NCBI GenBank assembly: GCA_033977485.1
Contig: CM066993.1
Coordinates: 68,116,864-68,180,863, forward strand
From: Hydrangea macrophylla
Taxonomy: Eukaryota; Streptophyta; Magnoliopsida; Cornales; Hydrangeaceae
Reading direction: 5' to 3'
Length of the DNA: 64,000 nucleotides
Positions 36,501 to 47,741 of this stretch are shown piece by piece (position 1 is the stretch's first letter; each line of letters starts with the position of its first letter). The translations under genes were made by a program, and so were the position numbers. The notes under the pieces were generated by a model. That model was not told where the DNA came from. It did no database searches and saw only the letters and a program-made list of their open reading frames with translations.

Positions 36501-39163
36501 CCTTCGGCCTCAAGAATGCCGGGGCTACATATCAACGCCTGGTTAATCTGATGTTCAGAGACCTCATCGGAAAGTCCATGGAAGTATATGTGGACGATCT
36601 CCTGGTCAAGAGCCGAGAGAAACCCGATCACCTGGAGCATATGGCCGGAGCCTTCAGAATTTTAAGAAAATTTGGGATGAGGTTGAACCCGGCCAAGTGC
36701 ACCTTTGGGGTCTCATCCGGGAAGTTCCTCGGCCACCTAGTCAGCAGGCGGGGAATAGAAGCAAACCCCGACAAAATCCAGGCCATCATCAACATGCGGT
36801 CTCCCAAATCAACAAATGAAGTTCAAAGCCTAGCCGGACGGGTGGCCGCCTTGAACAGATTCGTCTCCCGAGCTACTGACCGGTGCCTCCCTTTCTTTAA
36901 AATCCTCCGTAAAGCTTTTCAATGGTCGGAGGAGTGCGAGGAGGCGTTCTAGGAACTTAAGAAATACCCGGCCTCTCCTCCCCTATTGTCGACGCCCACC
37001 GCCGGAGAAGAGCTATTTTTATACCTGGCAGTGTCACCGTCGGCGGTTAGCTCAGCCCTCGTTCGGGAGGACCACGGGATACAGTTCCCGGTCTACTACA
37101 CCAGCCGGGCTCTGCAAGGTGCGGAAAGTCGATACTCCCGCATCGAGAAATTGGCTTTTTCCCTCGTCACTTCAGCCCGAAGACTCCGACCGTACTTCCA
37201 GGCCCACGCCATTGTAGTATTGACTGATCAACCTCTCCGCAAAATTCTCTCTCGACCGGATACATCCGGAAGGCTCGTCAAATGGGCTTTGGAACTGGAG
37301 GAATTTGAAGTAACTTACAGACCACGGACGGCCATCAAGGGACAAGCCGTCGCAGATTTTTTGGTCGAGTTCACGTATCCTGAAGACCCGATTGAAGAAC
37401 TCGAGCCTCCGGTCTTACCGCCCGGATTGCTCGCCGGCATTCCCACTTGGATACTACATGTAGATGGCTCTTCCAACCGGCAGGGCAGCGGAGCCGGAAT
37501 TATCCTGACCACCCCCGATGGCATCCAGCTTGAATATGCTTTGAGATTCGGGTTTCGTGCCTCCAACAACGAGGCCGAGTACGAAGCCCTCCTAGTCGGT
37601 CTACAATTAGCCGTTTCGATGAGTGCGCTACAGGTCGAAAGCTATAGCGACTCCCAACTCGTGGTCAATCAGGTAAACCAAGAATACGAAGCACGGGAAG
37701 ATAGCATGATGGCCTACTTAGCACTCGTCCGAACAGCATCCAAACAACTCTGAGGATTTTCCATCACTCGAATACCCAGAGAAGAAAACACCAGGGCTGA
37801 CCGGCTCGCCCGCCTCGCATCGTCCGCTGAGTCAGACTTGCCCGGGATAAGGATACAATTCCTACCCGAGCCAAGTGTGATCAACTCAGAGGGCATGGTG
37901 GTTGACCCGGTTACCCCGGGACCTAGTTGGATGGATCCAATCATGACTTTCCTGACGACAGGAAGGTTACCGGACGAGAAAGAGGAGGCAAGGCGGGTCA
38001 GGTACCGAGCGGCAAGATATCACGTCCTCGACGGCGTCCTTTATAAAAGGGGGTTCACCCTCCCGTACCTTCGCTGTGTCCATCCTACGCAGGTCCAAGC
38101 AATATTGTTTGAAATCCATGAAGGCGTGTGCGGGAACCACGTAGGAGGCCGGACACTCTCCAGAAAGGCCCTACTGCAAGGCTATTACTGGCCAACAATG
38201 GCCCGAGACTCACAAGAGTACGTTCGGAGATGTGACAAGTGCCAACGGTACTCTCCTATGATAAACCAACCGGGAGAACTTCAGACCCCGGTCCTTAGCC
38301 CCTGGCCATTCGCCCAATGGGGGATCGACATCGTTGGTCCCTAACCAACAGGGAAAGGGCAGGTTAAGTTTGCTGTAATAGCCGTCGACTACTTCACCAA
38401 GTGGGCGGAAGCTGAGCCCCTGGCAACGATAACCGAGCAAAAGATGGAACATTTTGTGGAGAAAAATATCCTTAGCAGGTTCGGCATTCCACGAGTCCTG
38501 ATCAGCGACAACGGGAGACAATTCGATACCCCTGTCTTTAGACAGTTCTGCTCAGATTATGGAATACTGAACCATTACTCTTCTCCCGAGCATCCACAAG
38601 CTAATGGTCAGGCCGAGGTGACCAACCGCACAATCTTGCAGTCGATTAAAACAAGGCTGGAAGGAGCCAAGGGCCTGTGGGCCGATGAACTACCAGCCCT
38701 CCTGTGGGCCTACCGCACCACACCCCGGGCAGCGACGGGTGAAACCCCATTTTCCTTGACTTATGGTTTCGAGGCAGTAGTCCCCACAGAGCTCGGGCTG
38801 CCCATACATCGGGTGGCTACCTTCAATAGCTTAGCCAACAGAGAAGCCCTCAGGACTGAACTAGACTTGGTGGAAGAGAAAAGGGATCAGGCCTATCTCA
38901 AGGTGGCAGCTTACAAGCAAAGGGTCTCGCGGTACTACAACAGTAAGGTGAAGCATCGTAGTTTCCAGGTTGGGGACCTTGTTCTTAAGGCAGTGAACCA
39001 GTCCACCCGAGTTCCAAGCCATGGGAAGTTGGGAGCGAATTGGGAAGGACCGTATATAGTCACTCGGGTCAACCGACCAGGAACCTACTGGCTACAAAGC
39101 ATGGATGGGCACGACCTCAGTCACCCCTGGAACGTACAACATCTCCGCAAGTACTATCAGTAG
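33558..39163 (+). pseudogene. Tat/Retand-like gag-pol, one frameshift and three stops
   Basis: The real start is MPKKKGKK at 33558, matching MPPKKGKK of the nested gag. A frameshift near 33690-33711 moves reading into the long downstream frame. Domains: gag (FPIPRKFKPPNLSSYDGKGS, SLREYVDRFNQQRLLIRNLN), CHC-type knuckle (CRYHKDHGHETEDC), protease (VLVDTGSSSDIMF), reverse transcriptase (WRMCVDFTDLNKACPKDCYP, VYVDDLLVKS), RNase H, a second plant-type RNase H (LHVDGSSNRQGSGAG, NNEAEYEALLVGL), and integrase (CDKCQRYS, PFAQWGIDIVGP, ISDNGRQFD, HPQANGQAEVTNR) up to HPWNVQHLRKYYQ. In-frame stops: TAG 36950-36952, TGA 37751-37753, TAA 38342-38344. It is degenerate despite young LTRs, so it may have moved with help from another copy. 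Confidence 0.94.
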
Positions 39164-39307
39164 CACATAGCTACGGGAGTCTAGTGTTATGAGGAAAATT
39201 CTTTTTACGTAGCCTTGATAGGACAATTGTTACAGATTGTTATCTTTTCAATAAAATGGAAAAGTTTGCTTTGAAACATTATTCCCTTCGGTACATCGGG
39301 CAATATA

Positions 39308-39397
39308 CCAAAAGACCTCGGGCCTAACCCCGAGGCACCAAAAGACCTCGGGCCTAACCCCGAGGCACCAAAAGACCTCGGGCTCCGAACCCAGGCA
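39308..39397. repeat. Three tandem 30-bp units, each a short hairpin, 3' of pol
   Basis: ACCAAAAGACCTCGGGCCTA then ACCCCGAGGC is repeated three times, the last copy diverged. CCTCGGG and CCCGAGG within each unit can form a 7-bp stem. Inverted-orientation copies of the same unit occur in the nested element at 42080-42240. Confidence 0.85.
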
Positions 39398-39731
39398 CCA
39401 AAGGACCCTGCAACCACCCATGTTCCAGGTCGGTTTCCTATGGTCGATCCCCAGCACGCCCCCTCCCTAACAGGAGCCCTGGGGGCAAGAGGGTTCTATA
39501 CCTAAACAGGAAATTAACTAAAGCTCTGCTTAGGTCCAGCCGACGATGGGGCCAAACCCCTAGGTGGCCAGCGATGGCAAGCTTCAAACGCTCCTGCAAC
39601 CACCCATGTTCCAGGTCGATTCCTTACGGCCAGGTTTTCCCCAAACACCCGCACACCCGCCTTAGCAAAACGCTTGGGGGGCAGGGGATAGAGGAAAATA
39701 CTAAGGCCTAATACAGGGAATTACAACTGAC

Positions 39732-39900
39732 TAGGTGTTCTGTGGGTTACGGTCCTAAAGCATTTGCTAAGGCAGATGTTAGGTTGGCCAAAGCCACACG
39801 GATACTAGCAAAAATTAGAGGTTCTGTGGGTTGCGGCCCTAAAGCATTGGTTAAAGCAGATATTAGGGCGGCCAAAGCCATACGGAAACCTTTACTTAAA
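39732..39900. repeat. Two tandem copies of an ~85-bp unit, 3' of pol
   Basis: GGTTCTGTGGGTTGCGGCCC, TAAAGCATTGGTTAAAGCAG and GGCCAAAGCCATACGGA-type strings occur twice in the same order (about 39732-39818 and 39819-39900). Confidence 0.75.
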
Positions 39901-40739
39901 GCGCAGTACAACAAAATTAATGGAAGGACGACCTCAAGGGCCTTTGCATTAAATTAAATAAAGCGTACAAAGCATGGGGGGCAGTTGTAGTAGCCTCCCC
40001 GAGAAATAAAAAAAAAACTACAAACAAATAGCAGGAAGGAGGGACCTGGGAGTCAGTTTTCCACGTTGACCGCAATATCGGTCTCCCCGGTCTGCTCCCC
40101 AGGAGCAGCAAGTCTATCCTCCGCTAAAACCCCCTCCGGGGCAAGCTCAGTGGCCTCGGCGATGACCATAGGATCTCCAGCGGCCGCCGGATCCTCACCA
40201 GCAGCAGGAGCTTCACCAGCAACAGGATCCTCTCCAATGTCCCAGTAGTCCGAGTCAATCCCCTCATAGGCCGAAAGGACCCATTCGGGGTGGTCCCGGG
40301 CTACCCGCCGTTTCAGATCATCATAACCTTGGAAGAAGCCATCGTCAAAAGCTCCTTCCAAGGCCGTTGCGGAAGGTGTCTCGGTCACCGCCTTAGCCTG
40401 GGCTTCGGCCGCCGCTATGAGAGCCCGGGCCGCTTCCAATTCGGCCAAAGCTGCTGCCAGGTCCGCCTGAGCCGCCCCTAAGCTCAAAGCCAACGACTTC
40501 GTCTTGTTTGTCTCCACGGCCAGGGCAGCTCTCGCTACGTGCAACTCTTTCCGCTCCTTCGAAAGGGCGGATTCGGCGGCACTCACCCTCCCGGCCAGGA
40601 AAGAATGGACAGATTCAGATCCCGCGGCTATGCAGCCAACCTACAGCAGGAGAATGCAAATCAGTTAAACAAGTAATGAGTATAGGGCAAGTCCACGTCT
40701 GAAGAAGCGCAGAATACTTACCAGGTGGGAAATGCTATA

Positions 40740-41228
40740 TGATGATGCCAAAAATTGGTAAGAGTAAAGTAAAGCAGTTTAGGAGAGAGAGAGAGACTAT
40801 TTTTTGTATGTGGTTCGGCCCTGTTAATGAAGGTACCTACGTCCACGGGTGTGTCTGAGCACGTTCACTAGCAGATCACCGGCGGCCCTGGTGAGCCAAC
40901 AAAGAGGGGCTGCACTACCAGTAATACCGGCCGGGTGTATGCGTATAATGGTGAATTTTGTAGAGGTGTTGTGTAGACTAAAGAGTTGGCCGCCCCTTCA
41001 ATAGGGGGTGAGAGGTCTCTTTTATAGATGTAAGAGACCTACTCATACATGGATAAGGAAATATAATCCTATTAGGGTATGATTGACACCAATCAAGTAA
41101 GCTTCCTAATTGTATTAGGATTGATTGACATTAATTGCGGGGGTTTCCCAATTGGATTAGGAAATAGATGCACTTTCCATTAGTCTTCAAGCTTGAATAG
41201 GAAACTGCCCATAATTTTGGGTGTATCA
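40740..41228 (-). repeat. LTR (3') of the nested gag-only element, 489 bp
   Basis: Starts TGATGATGCC and ends GTGTATCA; next to the PPT on its right (minus strand ATGGGGGCAGC). Differs from 43805-44297 by a shorter GA run and a few substitutions. Confidence 0.94.
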
Positions 41229-41339
41229 GCTGCCCCCATTTCCAAGATTGACCAGATGCTATATCGGGGCAAGTTTGGAAATTAGTTGATGTCACTTGCC
41301 ACTGTCTGAGTGCTTGAGGAAGCTGCCTCGGGGCTTTTG

Positions 41340-41760
41340 AGCCTGGTGAGTCCACGGGAACTGGCTGAGAGCTGAGACCCTGCCTAGCTCGGGACTTTTA
41401 GGTGCTCGGGAACCGACCGGGAGTTGAGACCCGGCCTAATTCGGAGTCTTTGAATGCTCGGGAAGTGACCGAGAGTTGAGACTCGGCCTACTTCGGAGTC
41501 TTTTTTGCTTGAGTTGGCTCCCAGGATGGTTATCTTCCGCCCGTAAACCTTCATCAAGGCTGTGGGTAGAAGGATTTTACCATGTTGGAAAAGCCGACCT
41601 AAAGCGTACTGCTCTAGGGTCCTTTTTTATGTTAGCTCCCCAGGATGGTTGTCTTCCGCCCAGTTAGCCTTCGTCAAGACTGTTGGGAGAAGAGCTTGAC
41701 CATGTTGGTGGAGCCGACCTAAATCACGGTGCTTTAGGGTCCTTTTGCTCCTCTATTGTC
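41340..41760. repeat. Tandem repeats of ~60 bp and ~120 bp in the gag-only element
   Basis: Two or three ~60-bp units with GAGTTGAGACCCGGCCTA and TTCGGAGTCTTT precede two ~120-bp units with CCCAGGATGGTTGTCTTCCG and GACCATGTTGG. These occupy the space where pol would be. Confidence 0.75.
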
Positions 41761-42079
41761 GGCCAACCTAAGAGATTTTAGTCACCTCTATCGTCGGTCT
41801 GGACCTAAGTGGAGTTAATGTCTCTGAGTACTGTAGGTGCTCGGGTTGTCCAAGATTTTGACTTGGTTATCCGCGAGGCCTGTAAATACCCGGTGTGATT
41901 ACCTGTTTAGCTCACTACGCCATCTTGCCCCCCAAGCTTTCGCTAAGACGAGGGTCTTAAAGAGGCTATGATCTGTAGGTAACCGACCTGGAACATGGTG
42001 GTTGCAGGGTCTTTTGAAGCTTGCCATCATCAGCCACCTAGGGGGTTTGCCCCCATCGTCGGCTGGACCTAAGCGAAGC

Positions 42080-42240
42080 CGGTGCCTCGGTCGTGACCCC
42101 GAGGTCTTTGGTGCCTGGGTTCAGAGCCCGAGGTCTTTTAGTGCCTGAGTTCGGAGCTCGAGGTCTTTTTGGTGCCTCGGGGTTAGGCCCGAGGTCTTTG
42201 GATGCCTCGGGGTTAGGCCCGAGGTCTTTGGATGAGCTCT
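42080..42240. repeat. Five tandem hairpin units in the gag-only element
   Basis: GCCTCGGGGTTAGGCCCGAG then GTCTTTGG and diverged forms repeat about every 30 bp, the reverse complement of the units at 39308-39397. Confidence 0.85.
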
Positions 42241-42335
42241 CTGACAATCGGTGGAGCCTCACGTAGTGATCAGGCAAGTACCACTGTAGTCGGGCTCATC
42301 TAGACCGATGGATACAGGAAGTCGGATCAGGATCG

Positions 42336-43743
42336 TCAGGCTCCAGATCTCTTTGTGCTGGAGGCAAAGCCGGAACTGCTTGATCCTGACCGATGTGAAC
42401 TGGAGGTCGGGTCAGAACTGTCGAACCATGCTTGTTGTGAGCTGGAGATCCGGCCGGGGCCGCCTGACCCGGACTGCTGCGAACCGGTGGTCGGGTCGGG
42501 ATTGCCGGACTCAAACCCCTGTGAACTGGAAGAACTGTAAGAACTCCCGGGCTGATCTCGCTTTCGCTTACTTCTGGAAGACTCGTTGCTTTCTTGCCCG
42601 GTGCATTTGGTCTTCAAAAACTCTTCAGTGTCGATGTATTTTCCAACCCTCTCAGAGAGCTCAACCAAAGTTTTCGGTCGATTTTTGTGGAACGACGTGG
42701 CGCACTTGGTGTGTTGAACTCCCGAGCAGAAGGCTAGGATGGCAATTGTCTCGTTCAGATTGCGGATTTGAAGCTTCTGTTGGTTGAACCGGTCAGTGAA
42801 CTCCTTGAGGGACTCATTATTCCGTTGTCTGACTGTTAGTAGCTGCATGTCTGGCTTTGGCCGCTCATGCATACCGGTGAACTGGTTGATGAACTGCTTG
42901 CTGAGTTGTTTGAAACTGCAGACCGATCGGGGGCTCCAAGGAGTAGAACCACTGCATGGCCGGGCCTTTCAAAGTGCTGGGAAAGGCTAGGCAGTGTAGC
43001 TTATCGGAGTTGGTGGCTAGGGCCATCTGAGCCTTATAGGTCCGGACGTGGTCGACCGGGCTTCCCGAACCGTTGTAGGAATCTAGATGAGGCTGCTTGA
43101 ATTTGCGCGGGATGGAGAACCTCGTGATCTGGCTGAAGAACGGTGACTCTGTCTCGGTATTGGCTTGATTCTGAGCATGGTTTTGACCAAGCTTTTTGGC
43201 CACTCCGTCGATCTGCTTCTGTAAGTACTTGATTCGGGCTTCCACTCCTTCCCGACCGGTATCTGAGGAACTGGTCGGGTCGGTGGAAGAGGCTTCTTCT
43301 TCATGGCGGGGTGCTGTCTTCTGGGATCGGGCTCGGCTATGACCCCGGGTAACCGTTCGCCTAGGGACGACTCGACTCTCGACCGAGTGACCCAGGATTG
43401 ATTCCCGGGCCATATGCTCCTGCCTTTCCCCTCGGGCAGCAGGCCCATTGTTGACGTCTTTGACATCCTCAACATGGGACGGGTTGGCTCGGGCCCGTTG
43501 TCTGGTCAAGATCCGTTCTCGACCGTACGCAACGTTCCCGGGTCGTTTCCCGGCCACTAGAGGATTGCTTTGCTGGGCTAGCAGGGCTTCGATCTGTTGC
43601 TGGATTTGACGCTGGCCCTCCAAGAGTTGTGTGAGGATTGCAGTGATTTGCTCAGATGTCAGGACTGCTGTAGTCGACGCCGGGGCCGAAGGAACATCCC
43701 GGTCGGACTGCTGCGCAGCCTTCTTACCCTTCTTTGGTGGCAT
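42336..43743 (-). pseudogene. gag of the nested element, one +1 frameshift
   Basis: Begins MPPKKGKKAAQQ at 43743. It carries the same gag core as the host element (FSIPRKFKQPHLDSYNGSGS, RTYKAQMALATNSDKL, ESLKEFTDRFNQQKLQIRNL, CSGVQHTKCATSFHKNRP). An extra base in the G-run at 42929-42933 (C-run on the coding strand) breaks the frame after FYSLEP. The C-terminal part continues to 42336 as a Ser/Gly-rich tail with no zinc knuckle. Gag would form the particle in which a partner's pol products act; this copy would give a truncated protein. Confidence 0.9.
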
Positions 43744-43786
43744 ATTGATCAGTCAAGAATTTGTTGATGAGAAGAATTGTCGTTTC

Positions 43787-43804
43787 CCACAGACGGCGCC
43801 AAGC
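43787..43804 (-). other. Primer binding site of the gag-only element
   Basis: Minus strand GCTTGGCGCCGTCTGTGGG lies directly after its 5' LTR, the same PBS as at 33494-33512. Confidence 0.82.
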
Positions 43805-44297
43805 TGATGATGCCAAAAATTGGTAAGAGTAAAGTAAAGCAGTTTAGGAGAGAGAGAGAGAGAGACTATTTTTTGTATGTGGTTCGGCCCTGTTAATGAA
43901 GGTACCTACGTCCACGGGTGTGTCTGAGCACGTTCACTAGCAGATCACCGGCGGGCCTGGTGAGCCAACAAAGAGGGGCGGCACTACCAGTAATACCGGC
44001 CGGGTGTATGCGTATAATGGTGAATTTTGTAGAGGTGCTGTGTAGACTAAAGAGTTGGCCGCCCCTTCAATGGGGGGTGAGAGGTCTCTTTTATAGATGT
44101 AAGAGACCTACTCATACATGGATAAGGAAATATAATCCTATTAGGGTGTGATTGACACCAATCAAGTAAGCTTCCTAATTGTATTAGGATTGATTGACAT
44201 TAATTGCGGGGGTTTCCCAATTGGATTAGGAAATAGATGCACTTTCCATTAGTCTTCTAGCTTGAGTAGGAAACTGCCCATAATTTTGGGTGTATCA
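43805..44297 (-). repeat. LTR (5') of the nested gag-only element, 493 bp
   Basis: Right copy of the LTR; minus-strand TATAAAAG (44095-44088) is a likely TATA box. Its TTTGTATGTGGTTCGGCCC and TCACTAGCAGATCACCGGC pieces are the reverse complement of the host element's U5 region. Confidence 0.94.
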
Positions 44298-46111
44298 CTA
44301 TATAACCATCCTTCGAGCCCTTGGGGAGATAGCTCGGCACATGCTGACACCTGGCTCGGCGCAAGGTAGGGCTTCAGCCTCTCCCGGGCCTCGTCATGCC
44401 CGCCCGAAGGCAAACTCGACGGAACGTCAGCCCTGGGCACGGGCTCTTCAACAGCTGGCCTAGGGGAAGCCGATGTCCCCACGGGACTTGGACGGGTAGT
44501 CGTCCCGTGGCGAATGCGCCTGAGCGGGCGCTCGCCGCCTGAACCCTCGGTGGCCGGTCTTTTTCCTTGGGCGATGGCCACCCGAGTGGCGGTAGTGGCG
44601 GCGGCGGCAGCTTGTCTCTCCCGCAGCTGCTCCAAATTGCGCTTAGGGGCCATTTCTGCAACAAACGGAGATCGCACGGTCAGACCTGCAGAAGGCAGAA
44701 ATAGTACAAGTGCATGGATAATGCATAATGTCACCGAAATACTCACCGGGGATGATGTGCGTGAAACTGGGGGCAGGAACAGGCGGCTCAGGAGAATAGG
44801 TAACGATAAACTCTCCCGACCGGGACAGTACGTTCCAGATGCTGGTGGGTAGCTTTGCTAGCTTCAGGATCCTGGTCTGGCACACCTCAGGAATTTCTGG
44901 GGGTTTAGCTGAGCCCGCTGTAGACAAGAAAGAAGAATAATCAGTAATCCACTATGTTCCGAAAAGGCCAAAGTAGCAGACAAGGTCGGAAGGGCGGTCT
45001 TACCCCTCAACTCCCTGGCCCAGGATGTCCTCAGCTGGATCCCCGGAGCCATGTCGCAGAGGCGAAGGGTAGACACCTGGAAAAATTTGCCCTTCCACCC
45101 TTTATTATTGCTGGGGCACTTGTCAATGATTTTCCTGCCCGGACGGGCAGAAAACGAGAAAAACCCCAATTCATTATGCACGGGGAATGGTCGGTGTGCC
45201 CAGAGGAACTCCTGTAGGGTAAGCTCATACCCGAATGCTTGGGGCCACAATGATATACACCCCATCAAGAACCTCCACCCGTTGGGGGCCAACTGACCGG
45301 GAGCGATGTCAAGAAAGATCAACATGTCCCGGGCCACAGGGTGAAGCGGGAGTCGGAGGCCCGCTGTCATAGCGTCCTCAAACAGGGTGACGAACCCCGA
45401 CTGATACAGATGTGCGCCGCCGGTATTTACGGCTAGGGCGCAACCATCAGGGAGGGAGTATCTCTCCCTGATCCAGAGAAGATCTCCAGAGCGTAGGACA
45501 GAAGAAGTAGACTCACAGGCGAAGACCATGCGGTCGGTCCTCTCAGGTAACTCGTCGCCCAACCCCCTCGAAACAGAGGCGACGGGGGCCTCCTCAGAAG
45601 ACTCACTACTAGACAGACGAATGGGGATCCTAGCCCCACTTTGGTGGTCGGACAGGGACTCGGGGAGCTGGCCTAGGCTGGCGCCAGGGGACCCTGACCG
45701 ATACTGCTCACTCTCCGATCTCGACGCTGAATTAAAGCCGGAGTGTTCCATCTCTGGCCCTCCGGCGAGAAGGAACTGACACAAACGACGGCTAGCGAAG
45801 GGATCGAAAACCCCAAACCTGATATACAGGGGGGGCAAAGTTACTGACCTGAATGGTAATGAATAAATGCTCCACAGCACCAGGTAACACTCTCTCAGAA
45901 CAGCGTGAGGAACACCCGCTCGGTTCAGGTGAGTTAGGGTTCCACCGGACTCGAAGAACGCACCGAATCTAAGAAGGAAGAAGTCCCACTCCCGCTCAAA
46001 CCTCACAGGGTTCGTTCTCTCCAGCCTCGCTTCGAAAGGAAGAAGAAATGGGGAAAAGAGGAAAGAAGGATCAGAAAGAAGAGAATCAGGAAGGTGCGCA
46101 GGAGAGGGGGC

Positions 46112-46127
46112 GAGTGCTCCTTATATA
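46112..46127 (-). promoter_or_regulatory. Core promoter of antisense gene 1
   Basis: Minus strand TATATAAGGAGCACTC; TATATAA about 115 bp before the first ATG. The same 16 bases occur at 47742-47757. Confidence 0.65.
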
Positions 46128-46537
46128 AAGACCTCAAACGGCCCAGATCAGAACAGATCTAGCGGTCCAGAAGATATCCCGCTCAAAAGGCGCGCACATT
46201 AAATACACGAAAAGATGATTCCGTTAGTTTGCGAACGGTTCGGTTACGCCCACGTCTCCATTCGTTAGAATCTAACCTGACCAATGATTGGTTGACACGT
46301 GGTAGCAGCGGTCCAGGCCCGAGCCATAGCCCGGACACATTTGCGAGATGGTCGGGTATTAACCGCACAGAGTCGTACAGAGTTGATTGGCATTTCAAAG
46401 GGGTTGATGAAGGAAAAAGTTGGCCTCAAGGACCTTTTTATTGCTGTGAGGGGAGAACTATACAGAAAACGGGGGCAATTATAATAGCCTACCCGGGTTA
46501 AAAAAAAAAGAAGAAAAAAAAATATACAAAAGTGCCC

Positions 46538-47632
46538 TTAAGGTCCTTGGCCCTTCAAAGCCTTGACCTCCTCTTCCAAGGCCGCCACCTTCGCCACCAG
46601 CCCTTCTACAGCCTGCTCCAGGGCGTGGACGTCCGCCCCTCGTAGGGCGGAATCGAACTGCAGTTCGTCGCCCATCTTCTCCACCACCTGCAAACGTTTT
46701 TCCATGTCCACTGGAGAGAAGTTCGTCCATGAGCCGGGCATATGGGGACTGGCGAACGATTCCGGTCGGCTCCTCTTCGGTGGGGGCTGAGACTCTTCTT
46801 CGACCCGTTTCTCCTTGCCCTTCCTGGATGGGCCTGGTTGCGGGCTTACATCCTCAGATGAGGATGAACTACTGCTGGTGGACAAGGTGACCGGCCCCTC
46901 GGATAAGCCCGCCCGGCCGGCAGGGCGCGCCCCGGTCGCCATGGATCGGGTATAGCGGCGCGACCCAGAAGCCATAGTGGCAGGAGTTGCAGAAGAAGGT
47001 CCGGCAACCGCGTTCTCCGCAGGTCTCCCTTTTAAATAGGAGAACGACATACCGGCCTCAATGGCTTGGTCGAACGCCTCCATGTCATCCTCGGAAGGGA
47101 CGACTCCACGAAGGGCGGTCAAAGCCTGTTTGCAGTGATCGGGATTATAATCCGCAGGAGGATAGAGACCGTCATTCTCCAGCCAGTTGCCGGCAACCAT
47201 GACCCAAGGGTACCGTTGCCAGTTCTTGTTCGGGAAGTCTAGACCTCGGACAAGGTCTTTTCCCTCAGTCTTGGGGCGGAAGTAGGGGCCGCCGTTGTCA
47301 ATGCCCAGTATGTAACACCTCGCGACGTCGGCTGCCCGGAGAAATAACCCCAGTCGCTCGTTCAGCGGTGATACCCCCCATAGGAGGCGGGCAACGTTTG
47401 GACGGCATTTGTGTAGTGGAATATGCAACCCCTGAAGAAGGTCGCAGAAGGAGACCGGTAGAGGGAAGCGTAATCCCACGATGAGCAGCAAATAACTGCT
47501 GATGAGGAAGAAAGGAGGAGCTACTTCTTCTCCTTCAACGAATGGACGGATCACAACGTCGTCTGGAATTTGGCAGTCTTCTCGGAACGCCTTAAGCCCC
47601 TCGTCTGATGTTAGGTCAATGTGTGAGGCCAT
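46538..47632 (-). CDS. Antisense gene 2 of the Tat/Retand-like element, intact 364 aa
   Basis: An uninterrupted ORF opposite to gag-pol. The N-terminus MASHIDLTSDEGLKAFREDC continues as QIPDDVVIRPFVEG and aligns in spacing with WIRERYSLPDGCALAV of antisense gene 1. The core (LRFPLPVSFCDLLQGLHIPL, RLLWGVSPLNERLGLFLRAA) resembles the putative gypsy-type transposon domain (PF04195-like). A Ser-rich, basic linker (GPSRKGKEKR) leads to a C-terminal coiled coil (ALEQAVEGLVAKVAALEEEV). It has its own TATA box at 47751-47757. It follows gene 1's promoter by 400 bp in tandem, so the two look like a duplicated unit. No function is established for these proteins; the fold suggests a nucleic-acid or capsid partner, but that is a guess. 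It is the only undamaged element gene in the window. Confidence 0.75.
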   Translation of the reverse strand: MASHIDLTSDEGLKAFREDCQIPDDVVIRPFVEGEEVAPPFFLISSYLLLIVGLRFPLPVSFCDLLQGLHIPLHKCRPNVARLLWGVSPLNERLGLFLRAADVARCYILGIDNGGPYFRPKTEGKDLVRGLDFPNKNWQRYPWVMVAGNWLENDGLYPPADYNPDHCKQALTALRGVVPSEDDMEAFDQAIEAGMSFSYLKGRPAENAVAGPSSATPATMASGSRRYTRSMATGARPAGRAGLSEGPVTLSTSSSSSSSEDVSPQPGPSRKGKEKRVEEESQPPPKRSRPESFASPHMPGSWTNFSPVDMEKRLQVVEKMGDELQFDSALRGADVHALEQAVEGLVAKVAALEEEVKALKGQGP

Positions 47633-47741
47633 TTGATGCAGATAAGACTTTGGAAAAGCAAAGACAGTAGAGGAAAGGGGGCTCGGAGAGTTTGCTCAGA
47701 CGACTCAGCTGATGTTGTGTAGTGAAGAAGCAAGGATAAAT

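Larger units (their letters stand above)
40740..44297 (-). mobile_element. Nested gag-only (TR-GAG/LARD-like) gypsy element, TSD CTATA
   Basis: A 3558-bp element on the minus strand with 489/493-bp LTRs (TGATGATGCC...GTGTATCA). CTATA is duplicated at 40735-40739 and 44298-44302. It has a PBS, a gag gene, 3' tandem repeats and a PPT, but no protease, reverse transcriptase, RNase H or integrase. PBS (TTGGCGCCGTCTGTGGG), PPT (ATGGGGGCAGC), part of the LTR and the 3' repeats match the surrounding Tat/Retand-like element. It is therefore a non-autonomous relative needing pol in trans. Confidence 0.92.
40053..46006 (-). pseudogene. Antisense gene 1 of the Tat/Retand-like element, spliced, split by a nested element
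   Basis: Runs opposite to gag-pol. Exons inferred from continuous frame and GT/AG sites: 46006-45004, 44917-44747, 44655 to the nested insertion at 44302, resuming at 40739-40722, and 40640-40053. Exon 1 contains RSGDLLWIRERYSLPDGC and LRLPLHPVARDMLIFLDIAP, the kind of sequence annotated as putative gypsy-type transposon protein (PF04195-like). Exon 4 is an Ala/Glu-rich coiled coil (AAALAELEAARALIAAAEAQ). The start may be 45751 (MEHSGF) rather than 46006. TATATAA at 46121-46127 lies upstream. Antisense ORFs in this position are known in Retand- and Grande-type elements; their role is unknown. The 3.56-kb insertion in exon 3 must disable it, though no other break is visible. Confidence 0.75.

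Noticed and set aside
39205..39457. Gly/Ser-repeat ORFs over the 30-bp array
   Set aside because: Translations of tandem repeats, no coding evidence.
46229..46501. 90-aa plus-strand ORF between the two antisense genes
   Set aside because: It covers the promoter and 3' end of the antisense units and shows no known motif.
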